The notes beneath the pieces were generated by a model. The model did no database searches, was not told where the DNA came from, and worked only from the letters and a program-made list of their open reading frames with translations. This document shows, piece after piece, positions 1-5,923 of a stretch of 6,912 nucleotides of DNA. The first letter of the stretch is position 1. The number at the start of each line of letters is the position of its first letter. This DNA is from Methanosphaera sp. (GTDB lineage: Archaea > Methanobacteriota > Methanobacteria > Methanobacteriales > Methanobacteriaceae): positions 1 through 6,912 of the forward strand of contig DUHK01000073.1 in the NCBI GenBank assembly GCA_013330915.1, given 5' to 3'. Both the position numbers and the translations under genes were made by a program.

Positions 1-1575
1 TGTACAAGCTGTGGAAAATGTACTGAGGTCTGTCCGTCTTTTGCATTGGATGAGTGGAATGAAGGTCTGAATAATCGTAAGGCAATATATAAACCGTTTC
101 CTCAGGCTGTTCCAAGCACATATACATTGGATGATGAATCATGTGTAAAATGTGGGGCCTGTTTAAATGTATGTCCAACCAATGCAATTAATTTGGATGC
201 AATTGATGAAATAATATCATTAACGGTTGGTGCTGTAGTAATAGCAACGGGTCATCAACGTTTTGATACGAATAAAAGACCGGAATATGGTCATCCATTT
301 TATGAGGATGTTCTTAGTCAAATGCAATTGGCCCGTTTGATGGGTATTAACGGTCCAACAAATGGGCATTTAACAGTCCCTTCCACGGGTAAGGTTCCAA
401 GAAGGGTTGTGATGATACAATGTGTTGGTTCAAGGGATCAGATGCCTGATGGACATAAGTACTGTTCTAAGGTCTGTTGTATGGTAGCACTTAAGAATGC
501 AAATTTAATCCATTCCCATTATCCTGATACTGAAGTAATCATATGTTATACAGACATAAGAACTCCCGGAGTATATGAAAAATATTTCAAATACGTTCAA
601 AACAATGGTATCAAACTAATCAGGGGACGGCCAGGAGAAATTGCACGTGAGGATGATCATCTGATAGTCAGAATCGAAGACACGCTGACTCATAACAAGC
701 AGGAGATACCTACCGATTTAGTTGTACTGTCTGCCGCATTAGAATCTTCACAGGGAACTATTGATGCTGCTAAAACATTGGGAGTTCCGTTAACTGAAGA
801 TCTTTTTGTAAAGGAAAAACATCCTAAAATGCAACCTGTAGCTACTGATATTGAAGGAATATTTGTATGTGGTACTGCACAGGGACCTAAAGATATTACC
901 GACAGTATCATACAGGCAAATACGGCATCAACAAAAATTTCCGAATTAATCAATGGTGGTTTGGAAGTTGAACCGCATATTGCAACAATTAACGTTAAAA
1001 AATGTGTACTGTGTGGTCAATGTGTAGAAAACTGCCGTTATCAGGCATTATCAATTTATCATAACTCGATAAGGGTTGGTCCTATTGCCTGTACAGGATG
1101 TGGGGATTGTATAATTACATGTCCTGAAGAAGCAATAAGTATTCAGGGTCAAAGTGATGAACGTTTGGAAGCAGGTATCAAAGGATTGTTGAAGGATAAA
1201 AACGAAGAAGAACAAGTGATTATTGCATTCCTGGATGATATTGGTAATGTATCTGCTAATAACATGGGAATAAACAGAGTTGAATGTCCTTCAAGCGTAA
1301 GAATAATCAACGTACCATTCATTAATAGGGTAAAGTACAAACACATTAAATATGCATTAACACACGGTGCGGACGGAGTATTTTTAGGTGAATATCCTGA
1401 TTCTCCAAGACACAATGAAATTAGGGAAAATGTTCAGGAGATGAAAAAACATTTGGAAGAAGATGGTATTAACCCTGAAAGATTGTTAATACACAGCGTA
1501 TTCATTCCTTATTTCAGAGGTCTTGCAAAGCAGTTCAAAGACTTCGATGAATTGTTAAACACATTAACCACTTAA
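1..1575 (+). CDS. hdrA: CoB-CoM heterodisulfide reductase subunit A with fused MvhD-like C-terminal domain (5' end missing)
   Basis: HdrA is the FAD- and iron-sulfur-containing subunit of cytoplasmic HdrABC. It bifurcates electrons from hydrogenase (or formate dehydrogenase) to CoM-S-S-CoB and ferredoxin. The reading frame is open from base 1, giving 524 visible residues; the N-terminal domain and the first FAD glycine motif lie upstream. Visible residue 1 begins CTSCGKCTEVCP, and a second ferredoxin motif, CVKCGACLNVCP, is at 48-59. The FAD domain follows, with TVGAVVIATG near 80. An HdrA-type cysteine set (C141, C155, C159, C160; QCVGSRD then YCSKVCC) fits its unusual [4Fe-4S] cluster. GTAQGPKDITDS near 290 is the typical C-terminal flavin motif. 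The second ferredoxin domain has CVLCGQCVENC (335-345, followed by Arg rather than Pro) and CTGCGDCIITCP (364-375). Residues about 400-520 resemble MvhD (VRIINV, HGADGVFLGE) but lack its cysteines. No hdrB, hdrC or mvh gene is visible downstream. Confidence 0.95.
   Translation, partial: CTSCGKCTEVCPSFALDEWNEGLNNRKAIYKPFPQAVPSTYTLDDESCVKCGACLNVCPTNAINLDAIDEIISLTVGAVVIATGHQRFDTNKRPEYGHPFYEDVLSQMQLARLMGINGPTNGHLTVPSTGKVPRRVVMIQCVGSRDQMPDGHKYCSKVCCMVALKNANLIHSHYPDTEVIICYTDIRTPGVYEKYFKYVQNNGIKLIRGRPGEIAREDDHLIVRIEDTLTHNKQEIPTDLVVLSAALESSQGTIDAAKTLGVPLTEDLFVKEKHPKMQPVATDIEGIFVCGTAQGPKDITDSIIQANTASTKISELINGGLEVEPHIATINVKKCVLCGQCVENCRYQALSIYHNSIRVGPIACTGCGDCIITCPEEAISIQGQSDERLEAGIKGLLKDKNEEEQVIIAFLDDIGNVSANNMGINRVECPSSVRIINVPFINRVKYKHIKYALTHGADGVFLGEYPDSPRHNEIRENVQEMKKHLEEDGINPERLLIHSVFIPYFRGLAKQFKDFDELLNTLTT
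1195..1575 (+). other. MvhD-like domain of HdrA lacking its [2Fe-2S] cysteines
   Basis: This is the C-terminal domain of the hdrA product. By recall of the family, MvhD proteins carry a CCxxC segment after an initial beta-strand (AFCCNWC), then a Cys in VMCSGR, then two in GCHPGDCHY. Here the frame of the fold aligns: IIAF, VRIINV, NRV, a GADGV turn, then PERL near the end. The corresponding segments read AFLDDIG, NVPFINRV and GEYPDSPRH, so none of the expected cysteines is present. The only Cys in the domain (VECPSS) falls at a position that is normally not a ligand. HdrA-MvhD fusions are known in other methanogens. A fusion without the cluster would have to be structural, or a docking or regulatory module. 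Confidence 0.75.
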
Positions 1576-1598
1576 TTTTTTTATTTTTTACTTTTTTT
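1576..1598 (+). terminator. T-rich terminator after hdrA
   Basis: Three consecutive T runs (1576-1582, 1584-1589 and 1592-1598) follow the hdrA stop codon directly. There is no stem-loop. Archaeal RNA polymerase terminates at such oligo-T stretches. The helicase start codon is only 36 bases past the stop, so readthrough into that gene is possible. Confidence 0.65.
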
Positions 1599-1604
1599 GA
1601 GGAG
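1599..1604 (+). promoter_or_regulatory. ribosome binding site GAGGAG for the helicase gene
   Basis: GAGGAG lies 7 bases before the ATG at 1612 and matches the archaeal 16S 3' end (anti-SD CCUCC). It decides the start. The upstream in-frame TTG at 1597 overlaps the T tract and the SD itself, so it cannot use this site. Confidence 0.85.
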
Positions 1605-1611
1605 TAATCTA

Positions 1612-3816
1612 ATGATTTCAGAAGACAAATACGTAACATTACTTAAAAACGTACTTAAAATAAATCTCGACAATAACCCTGACCAAAAAGAGTCAATTTT
1701 ATCTTCAGTAAATGAAAACCAGTATATTGTTGCAGGTCCGGGTAGTGGAAAAACCACGGTTCTAGTTTTAAAAATATTAAAATATATCTTTGTTGATGAT
1801 GTTGAATTAAAGAGCATAGTTGTAACAACATTTACAAAAAAAGCAGCAGGGGAACTTAAGGAAAGAATAGCTAACTGGTATGGGTTATTGGCTGATGAAT
1901 TGGATTGTCATGACATAATTGATTTTGATGATTTTTTAATAGGAACCCTTGACAGTATAGCAGAGATAATAGTTTCCGGGTATGTTGACGTGGAAATAAT
2001 TGATAACTTCACATCTTCGGCAATAATGATGCAGAATCTGTTAACTGATGGGCGAAATAATGATAAAAAATTAAAACAATTTATTAAAGGACTTAAAAAC
2101 AATCATGGCGGAACATCTCCCTCCGATATGAATAATCAGATACAAAGCATCAGGGAAAGAATTTACTATGACATGATTGACATGGAGGAATTGAAAAAAA
2201 ACGCCTCTCGTGACGTGCTTGTTTATGAGATAATTGACGACTATCTTAATCAGTTGAATTCCAGGAATGTTATGGACTATGCAATGCTTGAAGACAAGTT
2301 TCATGAAATATTAAGTGAGGGTATTGTTGAATCATTCAAAAACATCCGCGTATTATTGATTGATGAATATCAGGATACTAACCTTTTACAGGAATCAATA
2401 TACTTTAAACTTGCAGAATATGTTAAGAATAACAATGGTAACATTACTGTTGTAGGTGATGATGATCAGTCTTTATACAGATTCAGGGGTGCGACCATTA
2501 ATTTATTCACAGAATATCCTGAAAGAATCAATGAAGCAATGGGTATAATTCCAAAAACAATATTTTTACACAACAATTATAGATCAACAAAGTCAATCAT
2601 AGATTTTACCAACGAATTTATCCATATTGATGACAGGTACCAGATATCTCGTACAACGAATAAGCCAGATATTATTCCGACAGAGAATACTCAAGAGGGA
2701 TTGCCTGTAATGGGGATGTTTAGAAACACGTTGGAAGAGCTTTCCACGGATTTAACGGAATTAATCTATGACTTAAAACTCAATCATGATTATTATGTTG
2801 AAAGACATGGTAAAAAATACAATCTTTCACTAAAAAAATCCAATCCATCTATAACTGTCTTGACAAATTCTCCAAAAGAAATTGACACATATAATAATAA
2901 GAGATTGCCCTATTATATCAGGGACAGTTTAACTTATAAGGATGAAAATATTACAGTATTCAATCCACGAGGTCAAAGTATTGAAAAAACAGAAATAGTT
3001 TCATTGTTATGTGGACTGATACTTCAAAGTATAGACCCTGATTCACTTGTTGAAAATCAGTTAGATAACCTTCCACCACGTACAAAAAATACTTTAAAAA
3101 CCTGGAGAAAATACGTGATGAATTATGTTCAGGAAAATGATAAAGAGTTACTTGAATTCGATGATCAGGTTAATATGAAGGAATTACTTGAAGATATAGA
3201 AGGTGAATGTCTGATTTTATCATCGGAATCTTCGGAAAATGAACTTTATTTCAACATGCTTTTGGAAACAATTATCCAAACTGACAATGCAATAAACGCT
3301 GAGGGATTACTGACGGTAAAACAAATATTCTGGCACATTCTGGTTCCTATAGCTTCAGGAGCTATTGATATTGATGATGACATGTTTGATGTTAATCTGG
3401 ATGATAATGTAAACATAATGTCCATTCATCAATCCAAGGGTCTGGAATTTGATATAGTAATCGTTGATGTGGGTTCGGATATCTTTTCTAATTCCTCAGC
3501 CACAGCATTCAAAAGATTTCCAAGAAAAGGTGGATCAACATTTAATCTGGAAAATTATTTGAAGGATTATTCAAAGATTTCCTATGATTATGATAAGATT
3601 TCAGGATTGGATAAGGAATTCAATGATTTAATTAGAAGATATTTTGTAGCTTATACAAGAGCCAGAAGTATTCTGATACTTGTGGGATTAAACAGTATGC
3701 GTTACGGATATAAGGGTGATTTTCAGGATAAAATCAATATAGAAAATGTTGCCACGGGCTGGTCCAGAGATAAAGTTTGGCATTGGGATTCATTGAATAA
3801 TTTATTGAATATTTAA
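1612..3816 (+). CDS. UvrD/Rep-family superfamily 1 DNA helicase
   Basis: This is a 734-residue ATP-dependent 3'-5' DNA helicase of the SF1A UvrD/Rep/PcrA type, probably cytoplasmic and acting in DNA repair or replication restart. All core motifs are present. A Q-motif-like NPDQKESI is near 25, and Walker A GPGSGKTT is at 42-49. Motif Ia is VTTFTKKAAGELKERI, followed by GTLDS, where GTFHS is usual. Motif II DEYQDT is at 251-256, motif III GDDDQSLYRFRG at 282-293, and motif IV has NNYRST near 321. NPRGQS falls in the second RecA-like half. Motif V SIHQSKGLEF is at 604-613 and motif VI YFVAYTRAR at 677-685. The length is normal for UvrD, and nothing indicates a nuclease domain or inactivation. 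The start at 1612 is set by its SD. It follows hdrA by 36 bases across a poly-T stretch, so cotranscription is uncertain. Subfamily (UvrD, Rep or PcrA) cannot be assigned by eye. Confidence 0.93.
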   Translation: MISEDKYVTLLKNVLKINLDNNPDQKESILSSVNENQYIVAGPGSGKTTVLVLKILKYIFVDDVELKSIVVTTFTKKAAGELKERIANWYGLLADELDCHDIIDFDDFLIGTLDSIAEIIVSGYVDVEIIDNFTSSAIMMQNLLTDGRNNDKKLKQFIKGLKNNHGGTSPSDMNNQIQSIRERIYYDMIDMEELKKNASRDVLVYEIIDDYLNQLNSRNVMDYAMLEDKFHEILSEGIVESFKNIRVLLIDEYQDTNLLQESIYFKLAEYVKNNNGNITVVGDDDQSLYRFRGATINLFTEYPERINEAMGIIPKTIFLHNNYRSTKSIIDFTNEFIHIDDRYQISRTTNKPDIIPTENTQEGLPVMGMFRNTLEELSTDLTELIYDLKLNHDYYVERHGKKYNLSLKKSNPSITVLTNSPKEIDTYNNKRLPYYIRDSLTYKDENITVFNPRGQSIEKTEIVSLLCGLILQSIDPDSLVENQLDNLPPRTKNTLKTWRKYVMNYVQENDKELLEFDDQVNMKELLEDIEGECLILSSESSENELYFNMLLETIIQTDNAINAEGLLTVKQIFWHILVPIASGAIDIDDDMFDVNLDDNVNIMSIHQSKGLEFDIVIVDVGSDIFSNSSATAFKRFPRKGGSTFNLENYLKDYSKISYDYDKISGLDKEFNDLIRRYFVAYTRARSILILVGLNSMRYGYKGDFQDKINIENVATGWSRDKVWHWDSLNNLLNI

Positions 3817-3830
3817 AAATAGTATTTTTT
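3815..3830 (+). terminator. terminator-like hairpin and T run after the helicase gene
   Basis: AAAAAT (3815-3820), loop AGT, then ATTTTT (3824-3829) form a perfect 6-bp inverted repeat ending in a run of six T. It overlaps the helicase TAA stop. The stem is pure A-T, so the oligo-T is probably the working part. Confidence 0.55.
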
Positions 3831-3846
3831 CTAGGGTGGTTAGTTA

Positions 3847-3860
3847 AACAAAAAAAGAAA
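3847..3860 (-). terminator. T-rich terminator of the small minus-strand gene
   Basis: On the minus strand, about 20 bases past the TAA of the 35-codon gene, the sequence reads CTTTCTTTTTTTG, including a run of seven T (3850-3856 on the plus strand). This suits archaeal oligo-T termination and separates the two convergent genes. Confidence 0.5.
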
Positions 3861-3876
3861 GTTATAAAAGATATAC

Positions 3877-3984
3877 TTATCCTCTGTATCTTTTTTCTTT
3901 TACTCCTCTTCCTTTTTTATTTCCTTGTTTTTTGTATCCAGATTTAGGTCTGGTTCTTCTGTTAGTTCCTTTGACTTTTGCCAT
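3877..3984 (-). CDS. 35-residue highly basic peptide, unrecognised
   Basis: This is a short complete gene: ATG at 3984-3982, TAA at 3879-3877. The product starts MAKVKGTNRRTRPKSG and continues Lys/Arg/Gly-rich to KEKRYRG. It has 9 Lys, 6 Arg and 6 Gly in 35 residues, one Glu and no Asp or Cys, giving a net charge of about +14. There is no signal peptide or membrane segment. Support for expression is good for its size: AAGGAGGGG sits 5 bases before the ATG, TATA boxes lie upstream, and a T run lies past the stop. It is convergent with the helicase and divergent from cpgS. The composition resembles small ribosomal or RNA-binding proteins; the RRTR segment is loosely like bacterial ribosomal peptide Thx. 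I do not recognise the family. It does not look like S30e, L39e, L40e or L41e as I recall them. Function is unknown. Confidence 0.8.
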   Translation of the reverse strand: MAKVKGTNRRTRPKSGYKKQGNKKGRGVKEKRYRG

Positions 3985-3989
3985 GATTT

Positions 3990-3998
3990 CCCCTCCTT
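3990..3998 (-). promoter_or_regulatory. strong ribosome binding site of the 35-codon gene
   Basis: The minus strand reads AAGGAGGGG, 5 bases before the ATG ending at 3982. It is the best-matched SD in the window and the main reason for calling this short gene real. Confidence 0.85.
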
Positions 3999-4010
3999 TA
4001 ATTTTATGAT

Positions 4011-4036
4011 TATATAAATATTAATGTATTTATACT
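4011..4036 (-). promoter_or_regulatory. candidate TATA boxes for the 35-codon gene
   Basis: Two boxes read on the minus strand: AGTATAAATACA (4036-4025) and ATTTATATA (4019-4011). The distal box would place the transcript start near 4003-4006, leaving a leader of about 20 bases that includes the SD. The proximal box would start the transcript inside or past the SD. The distal box is therefore preferred. Confidence 0.5.
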
Positions 4037-4189
4037 ATTATGTCCTTAATTTTCATAAATGATATTGCTCATTATTGAAATATTATATATAATTATATTT
4101 AAAATCTTTAATATATATTTTTTGCTATTAAAACTGATTTAATATATAAAATTATTAGATATGAAAAATATATTTAAAATTATTAAATG

Positions 4190-4206
4190 AAAATGATTTA
4201 TATATG
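4190..4206 (+). promoter_or_regulatory. cpgS promoter: BRE-like A run and TATA box
   Basis: TTTATATAT (4197-4205) is preceded by the purine-rich AAAATGA. It fits the methanogen box A. A start about 25 bases downstream, near 4226-4230, would give a leader of roughly 60 bases before the cpgS ATG. Confidence 0.65.
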
Positions 4207-4235
4207 GTGGGTATTTTTTTATCCATACATTTTAG

Positions 4236-4250
4236 ACGTGCATTGCAAGT
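4236..4250. promoter_or_regulatory. 15-bp imperfect palindrome in the cpgS leader
   Basis: ACGTGCATTGCAAGT has dyad symmetry at 6 of 7 base pairs around a central T (AC-N-TGCA-N-TGCA-N-GT). It lies just downstream of the predicted transcript start. A one-base loop makes an RNA hairpin unlikely, so if functional it would be a DNA operator. A match this good could occur by chance in a region of this size. Confidence 0.3.
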
Positions 4251-4279
4251 GTAAAATTTTTAATTCAAACAGTCAAACA

Positions 4280-4284
4280 AGGTG
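4280..4284 (+). promoter_or_regulatory. ribosome binding site AGGTG that sets the cpgS start
   Basis: AGGTG matches the AGGAGGTGATC complement of the 16S 3' end and ends 5 bases before the ATG at 4290. It overlaps the in-frame GTG at 4284, which has no SD of its own. ATG 4290 is therefore the preferred start. Confidence 0.6.
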
Positions 4285-4289
4285 TGAAG

Positions 4290-5660
4290 ATGGAAAATAA
4301 AAAAGTATTATGTTTGGTTGATGGAGAACATTATTTCCCAGTTACAAAGTCAGCAATAGACAAAATAGAATCAAAAGGATATGATGTAAAATTATTATTA
4401 TTTATTGGAGGAACAGAAAAGCTCAGGGATAATAATATTGATGTGATATCTGATTTGTTTAATAAACCAGTACTCTTTGGTGAAGATCACAGTAAAATAC
4501 CATATGACTTAATTGGAAAGTCCATTGTTGAAACCGGTGTCAATTATGTATTTGATTTATCCGATGAACCTGTAGTAAATTATTCTAAAAGATTTAAAAT
4601 TGCTACGGTAGTATTACAACATGGAGTAACATACAAAGGGCCTGATTTTGAATTCAAACCATTAAAAGAATATGATGTTCTGGAAAATCCTTCATATAAG
4701 ATTCTGGGTACAGGTAAAAGAATAGGAAAAACAGCAGTAAGTGCTTATACTGCTCGTTTAATAAATAGTGAAGATAAATACAAGCCATGCATAGTGGCAA
4801 TGGGAAGAGGAGGACCAGAAATTCCGGAAGTGGTACCGGGTAATGAAATAAAATTAACTCCACAATACCTTATGGAACAATCAGACAAGGGCAGACATGC
4901 AGCATCAGATCACTGGGAAGATGCATTGATGAGTAGAGTCTTAACAGTAGGATGTCGTCGTTGTGCTGGTGGAATGGCAGGACAGGTTTACATTACAAAC
5001 ATGGTTGAAGGTGCAAAAATGACAAATGATTTGGACACAAATCTTGTCGCTATTGAAGGAAGTGGATCAGCAATACCTCCAATTAAAACAGATAAAAATA
5101 TAGTGCTTGTTGGTGCACATCAACCTGTGGAAACATTAACAGAATACTTTGGACCGTTTAGAATAAAATTGGCTGATTTGGTTATTATAACAATGTGTGA
5201 TGAACAGATATGCTCCAAAGAAAAATTAGATAATTTGATTGAGGAAATGAGGCAAATCAATCCGGATGCAGAAATAATTCCTACTATATTCAGACCGTAT
5301 CCTGTTGAGAATATTGAGAATAAGAATATTCTATTTGCAACAACAGCTCCTGAATCAGTTCAACATCTGTTGAAAGAGTATTTGGAGGATAATTTCAACT
5401 GTAACGTGGTTGCAATATCATCTCACTTGTCTAACAGACCTCTTTTACAGGAGGATATAGATAATAATATTGATAAGGTTGATATCATGTTAACTGAACT
5501 AAAAGCAGCTGCAGTGGATGTTGCAACAAAAGATGCTTTAACCAAAGGACTGGATGTTGTGTACTGTGATAACATTCCTATACCTATTAATTCCGATTAT
5601 GATTTGGATGCTGCAATAATGAAAATTGTAAACGATGCTGTTGAATCATTTAACAGCTAA
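4290..5660 (+). CDS. cpgS: cyclic 2,3-diphosphoglycerate synthetase
   Basis: The enzyme closes 2,3-bisphosphoglycerate to cyclic 2,3-diphosphoglycerate at the expense of ATP. It is the last step of the cDPG branch of gluconeogenesis, after 2-phosphoglycerate kinase, and is cytoplasmic. The 456 residues match the family's usual length of about 460. The N-terminus KKVLCLVDGEHYFPVT is typical of the family. A P-loop-like GTGKRIGKT is at 140-148, followed by GRGGPE (172-177), a CRRC pair (222, 225) inside VGCRRCAGGMAG, EGSGSAIPP, and GAHQPVETLTEYFGPFR from 275. No membrane segment or frameshift is visible. The gene has its own promoter at about 4197 and an oligo-T terminator, so it looks monocistronic. 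In Methanothermus and Methanothermobacter cDPG accumulates as a thermoprotectant and phosphate/energy store. In a presumably mesophilic host a storage or osmotic role is more plausible (inference). If GTG 4284 is used the product gains two residues. Confidence 0.93.
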   Translation: MENKKVLCLVDGEHYFPVTKSAIDKIESKGYDVKLLLFIGGTEKLRDNNIDVISDLFNKPVLFGEDHSKIPYDLIGKSIVETGVNYVFDLSDEPVVNYSKRFKIATVVLQHGVTYKGPDFEFKPLKEYDVLENPSYKILGTGKRIGKTAVSAYTARLINSEDKYKPCIVAMGRGGPEIPEVVPGNEIKLTPQYLMEQSDKGRHAASDHWEDALMSRVLTVGCRRCAGGMAGQVYITNMVEGAKMTNDLDTNLVAIEGSGSAIPPIKTDKNIVLVGAHQPVETLTEYFGPFRIKLADLVIITMCDEQICSKEKLDNLIEEMRQINPDAEIIPTIFRPYPVENIENKNILFATTAPESVQHLLKEYLEDNFNCNVVAISSHLSNRPLLQEDIDNNIDKVDIMLTELKAAAVDVATKDALTKGLDVVYCDNIPIPINSDYDLDAAIMKIVNDAVESFNS

Positions 5661-5674
5661 TCTTATTTTTTTTT
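5661..5674 (+). terminator. oligo-T terminator of cpgS
   Basis: TCTTA followed by nine T (5666-5674) comes directly after the cpgS stop. It is a standard archaeal oligo-T terminator, with no stem-loop needed. Confidence 0.7.
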
Positions 5675-5685
5675 AAACACTTACC

Positions 5686-5702
5686 ATAAAGTATTTATAT
5701 AA
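5686..5702 (+). promoter_or_regulatory. distal thermosome promoter: BRE and TATA box
   Basis: TTTATATAA (5694-5702), preceded by ATAAAG, is the best TATA box in this spacer. A start near 5723-5727 would leave a leader of about 200 bases before the thermosome ATG, which is long for an archaeal mRNA. The box could instead drive a separate short RNA. Confidence 0.5.
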
Positions 5703-5703
5703 G

Positions 5704-5720
5704 TTCAAACACCCTTTGAA
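5704..5720. promoter_or_regulatory. operator-like inverted repeat TTCAAA-N5-TTTGAA
   Basis: This is a perfect 6-bp inverted repeat around CACCC. It sits between the distal TATA box and the predicted transcript start, where a bound dimeric repressor would block polymerase. In transcribed RNA it could also form a short hairpin. The layout (short arms, 5-bp spacer, heat-shock gene) recalls the CTAAC-N5-GTTAG sites of the Archaeoglobus regulator HSR1, but the sequence differs. Binding is inferred, not shown. Confidence 0.4.
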
Positions 5721-5823
5721 ACAATAAGTATATAATATACTAATAATATATTATAGTATAGTTGGAAATTTATATTGAAAAAATTATTTTCATAATTAGT
5801 TTATTAATTATCAATTTTTTTAT

Positions 5824-5878
5824 ATCAGTCTAGAAACACGGTTTAGAATATTATTCATTAAATATCAAAATCAGTCTA
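5824..5878 (+). repeat. pair of 9-bp direct repeats ATCAGTCTA upstream of the thermosome gene
   Basis: ATCAGTCTA occurs at 5824-5832 and again at 5870-5878, 46 bases apart. The second copy runs into the proximal TATA-like box. The repeats are less AT-rich than their surroundings, which makes them slightly more notable than background repeats. A regulatory role is possible but not shown. Confidence 0.35.
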
Positions 5879-5885
5879 TAAAAAT
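5875..5885 (+). promoter_or_regulatory. proximal TATA-like box for the thermosome gene
   Basis: TCTATAAAAAT lies about 45 bases before the thermosome ATG. A start some 25 bases downstream gives a leader of about 15-20 bases that keeps the GGAGG ribosome binding site (5910-5914). This is a more usual arrangement than the distal promoter, though the box itself is a poorer match. Confidence 0.45.
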
Positions 5886-5923
5886 GAATTTAAAAAATAA
5901 TATCTAAATGGAGGATAATTAAT

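Larger units (their letters stand above)
3985..4289. other. AT-rich divergent intergenic region
   Basis: This is about 300 bases of almost pure A/T between the divergent small gene and cpgS. It holds the two promoters listed separately. The 12-mer TATATTTAAAAT occurs at 4094-4105 and 4169-4180, but in sequence this AT-rich that is weak evidence of a real repeat. I see no further ORF, tRNA or structured RNA here. Confidence 0.7.

Noticed and set aside
46..48. TTG as a start codon of the first gene
   Set aside because: The same frame is open to base 1 and encodes a complete CxxCxxCxxxCP ferredoxin motif before the TTG, so the gene starts upstream of the window.
690..1415. Two minus-strand open frames (690-953 and 1149-1415) inside hdrA
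   Set aside because: They lie opposite clearly conserved HdrA coding sequence, show no SD or recognisable motif, and are shadows of the real gene.
1204..1575. A sequencing frameshift as the reason for the lost MvhD cysteines
   Set aside because: The frame keeps MvhD-like residues before, between and after every missing cysteine, so the losses are substitutions, not a shifted frame.
1597..1599. TTG as the helicase start
   Set aside because: It overlaps the T tract and the SD. ATG 1612 is correctly spaced 7 bases after GAGGAG.
1581..2304. Minus-strand open frames at 1581-1817, 1908-2102 and 2071-2304
   Set aside because: They are antisense to conserved helicase motifs and have no family features.
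4080..4200. Repeated ATATTTAAAAT and ATATATA strings
   Set aside because: The region is nearly pure A/T, so short repeats are expected. There is no regular spacing as in an origin iteron or CRISPR array.
4284..4286. GTG as the cpgS start
   Set aside because: The only SD-like element (AGGTG) overlaps it. ATG 4290 is better spaced, although the two starts differ by only two residues.
4654..4863. Minus-strand open frame inside cpgS
   Set aside because: It is Leu/Tyr/Phe-rich, as expected from the complement of AT-rich coding sequence, and lies antisense to the P-loop region of cpgS.
5829..5847. Imperfect hairpin TCT(AG)AAAC-ACG-GTTTAGA
   Set aside because: It needs a two-base bulge and has a short A-T stem. 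It is within what AT-rich spacer sequence gives by chance.
5846..5856. Palindrome GAATATTATTC before the thermosome gene
   Set aside because: It has five-base arms of mostly A/T with no extension, as expected by chance in this spacer.
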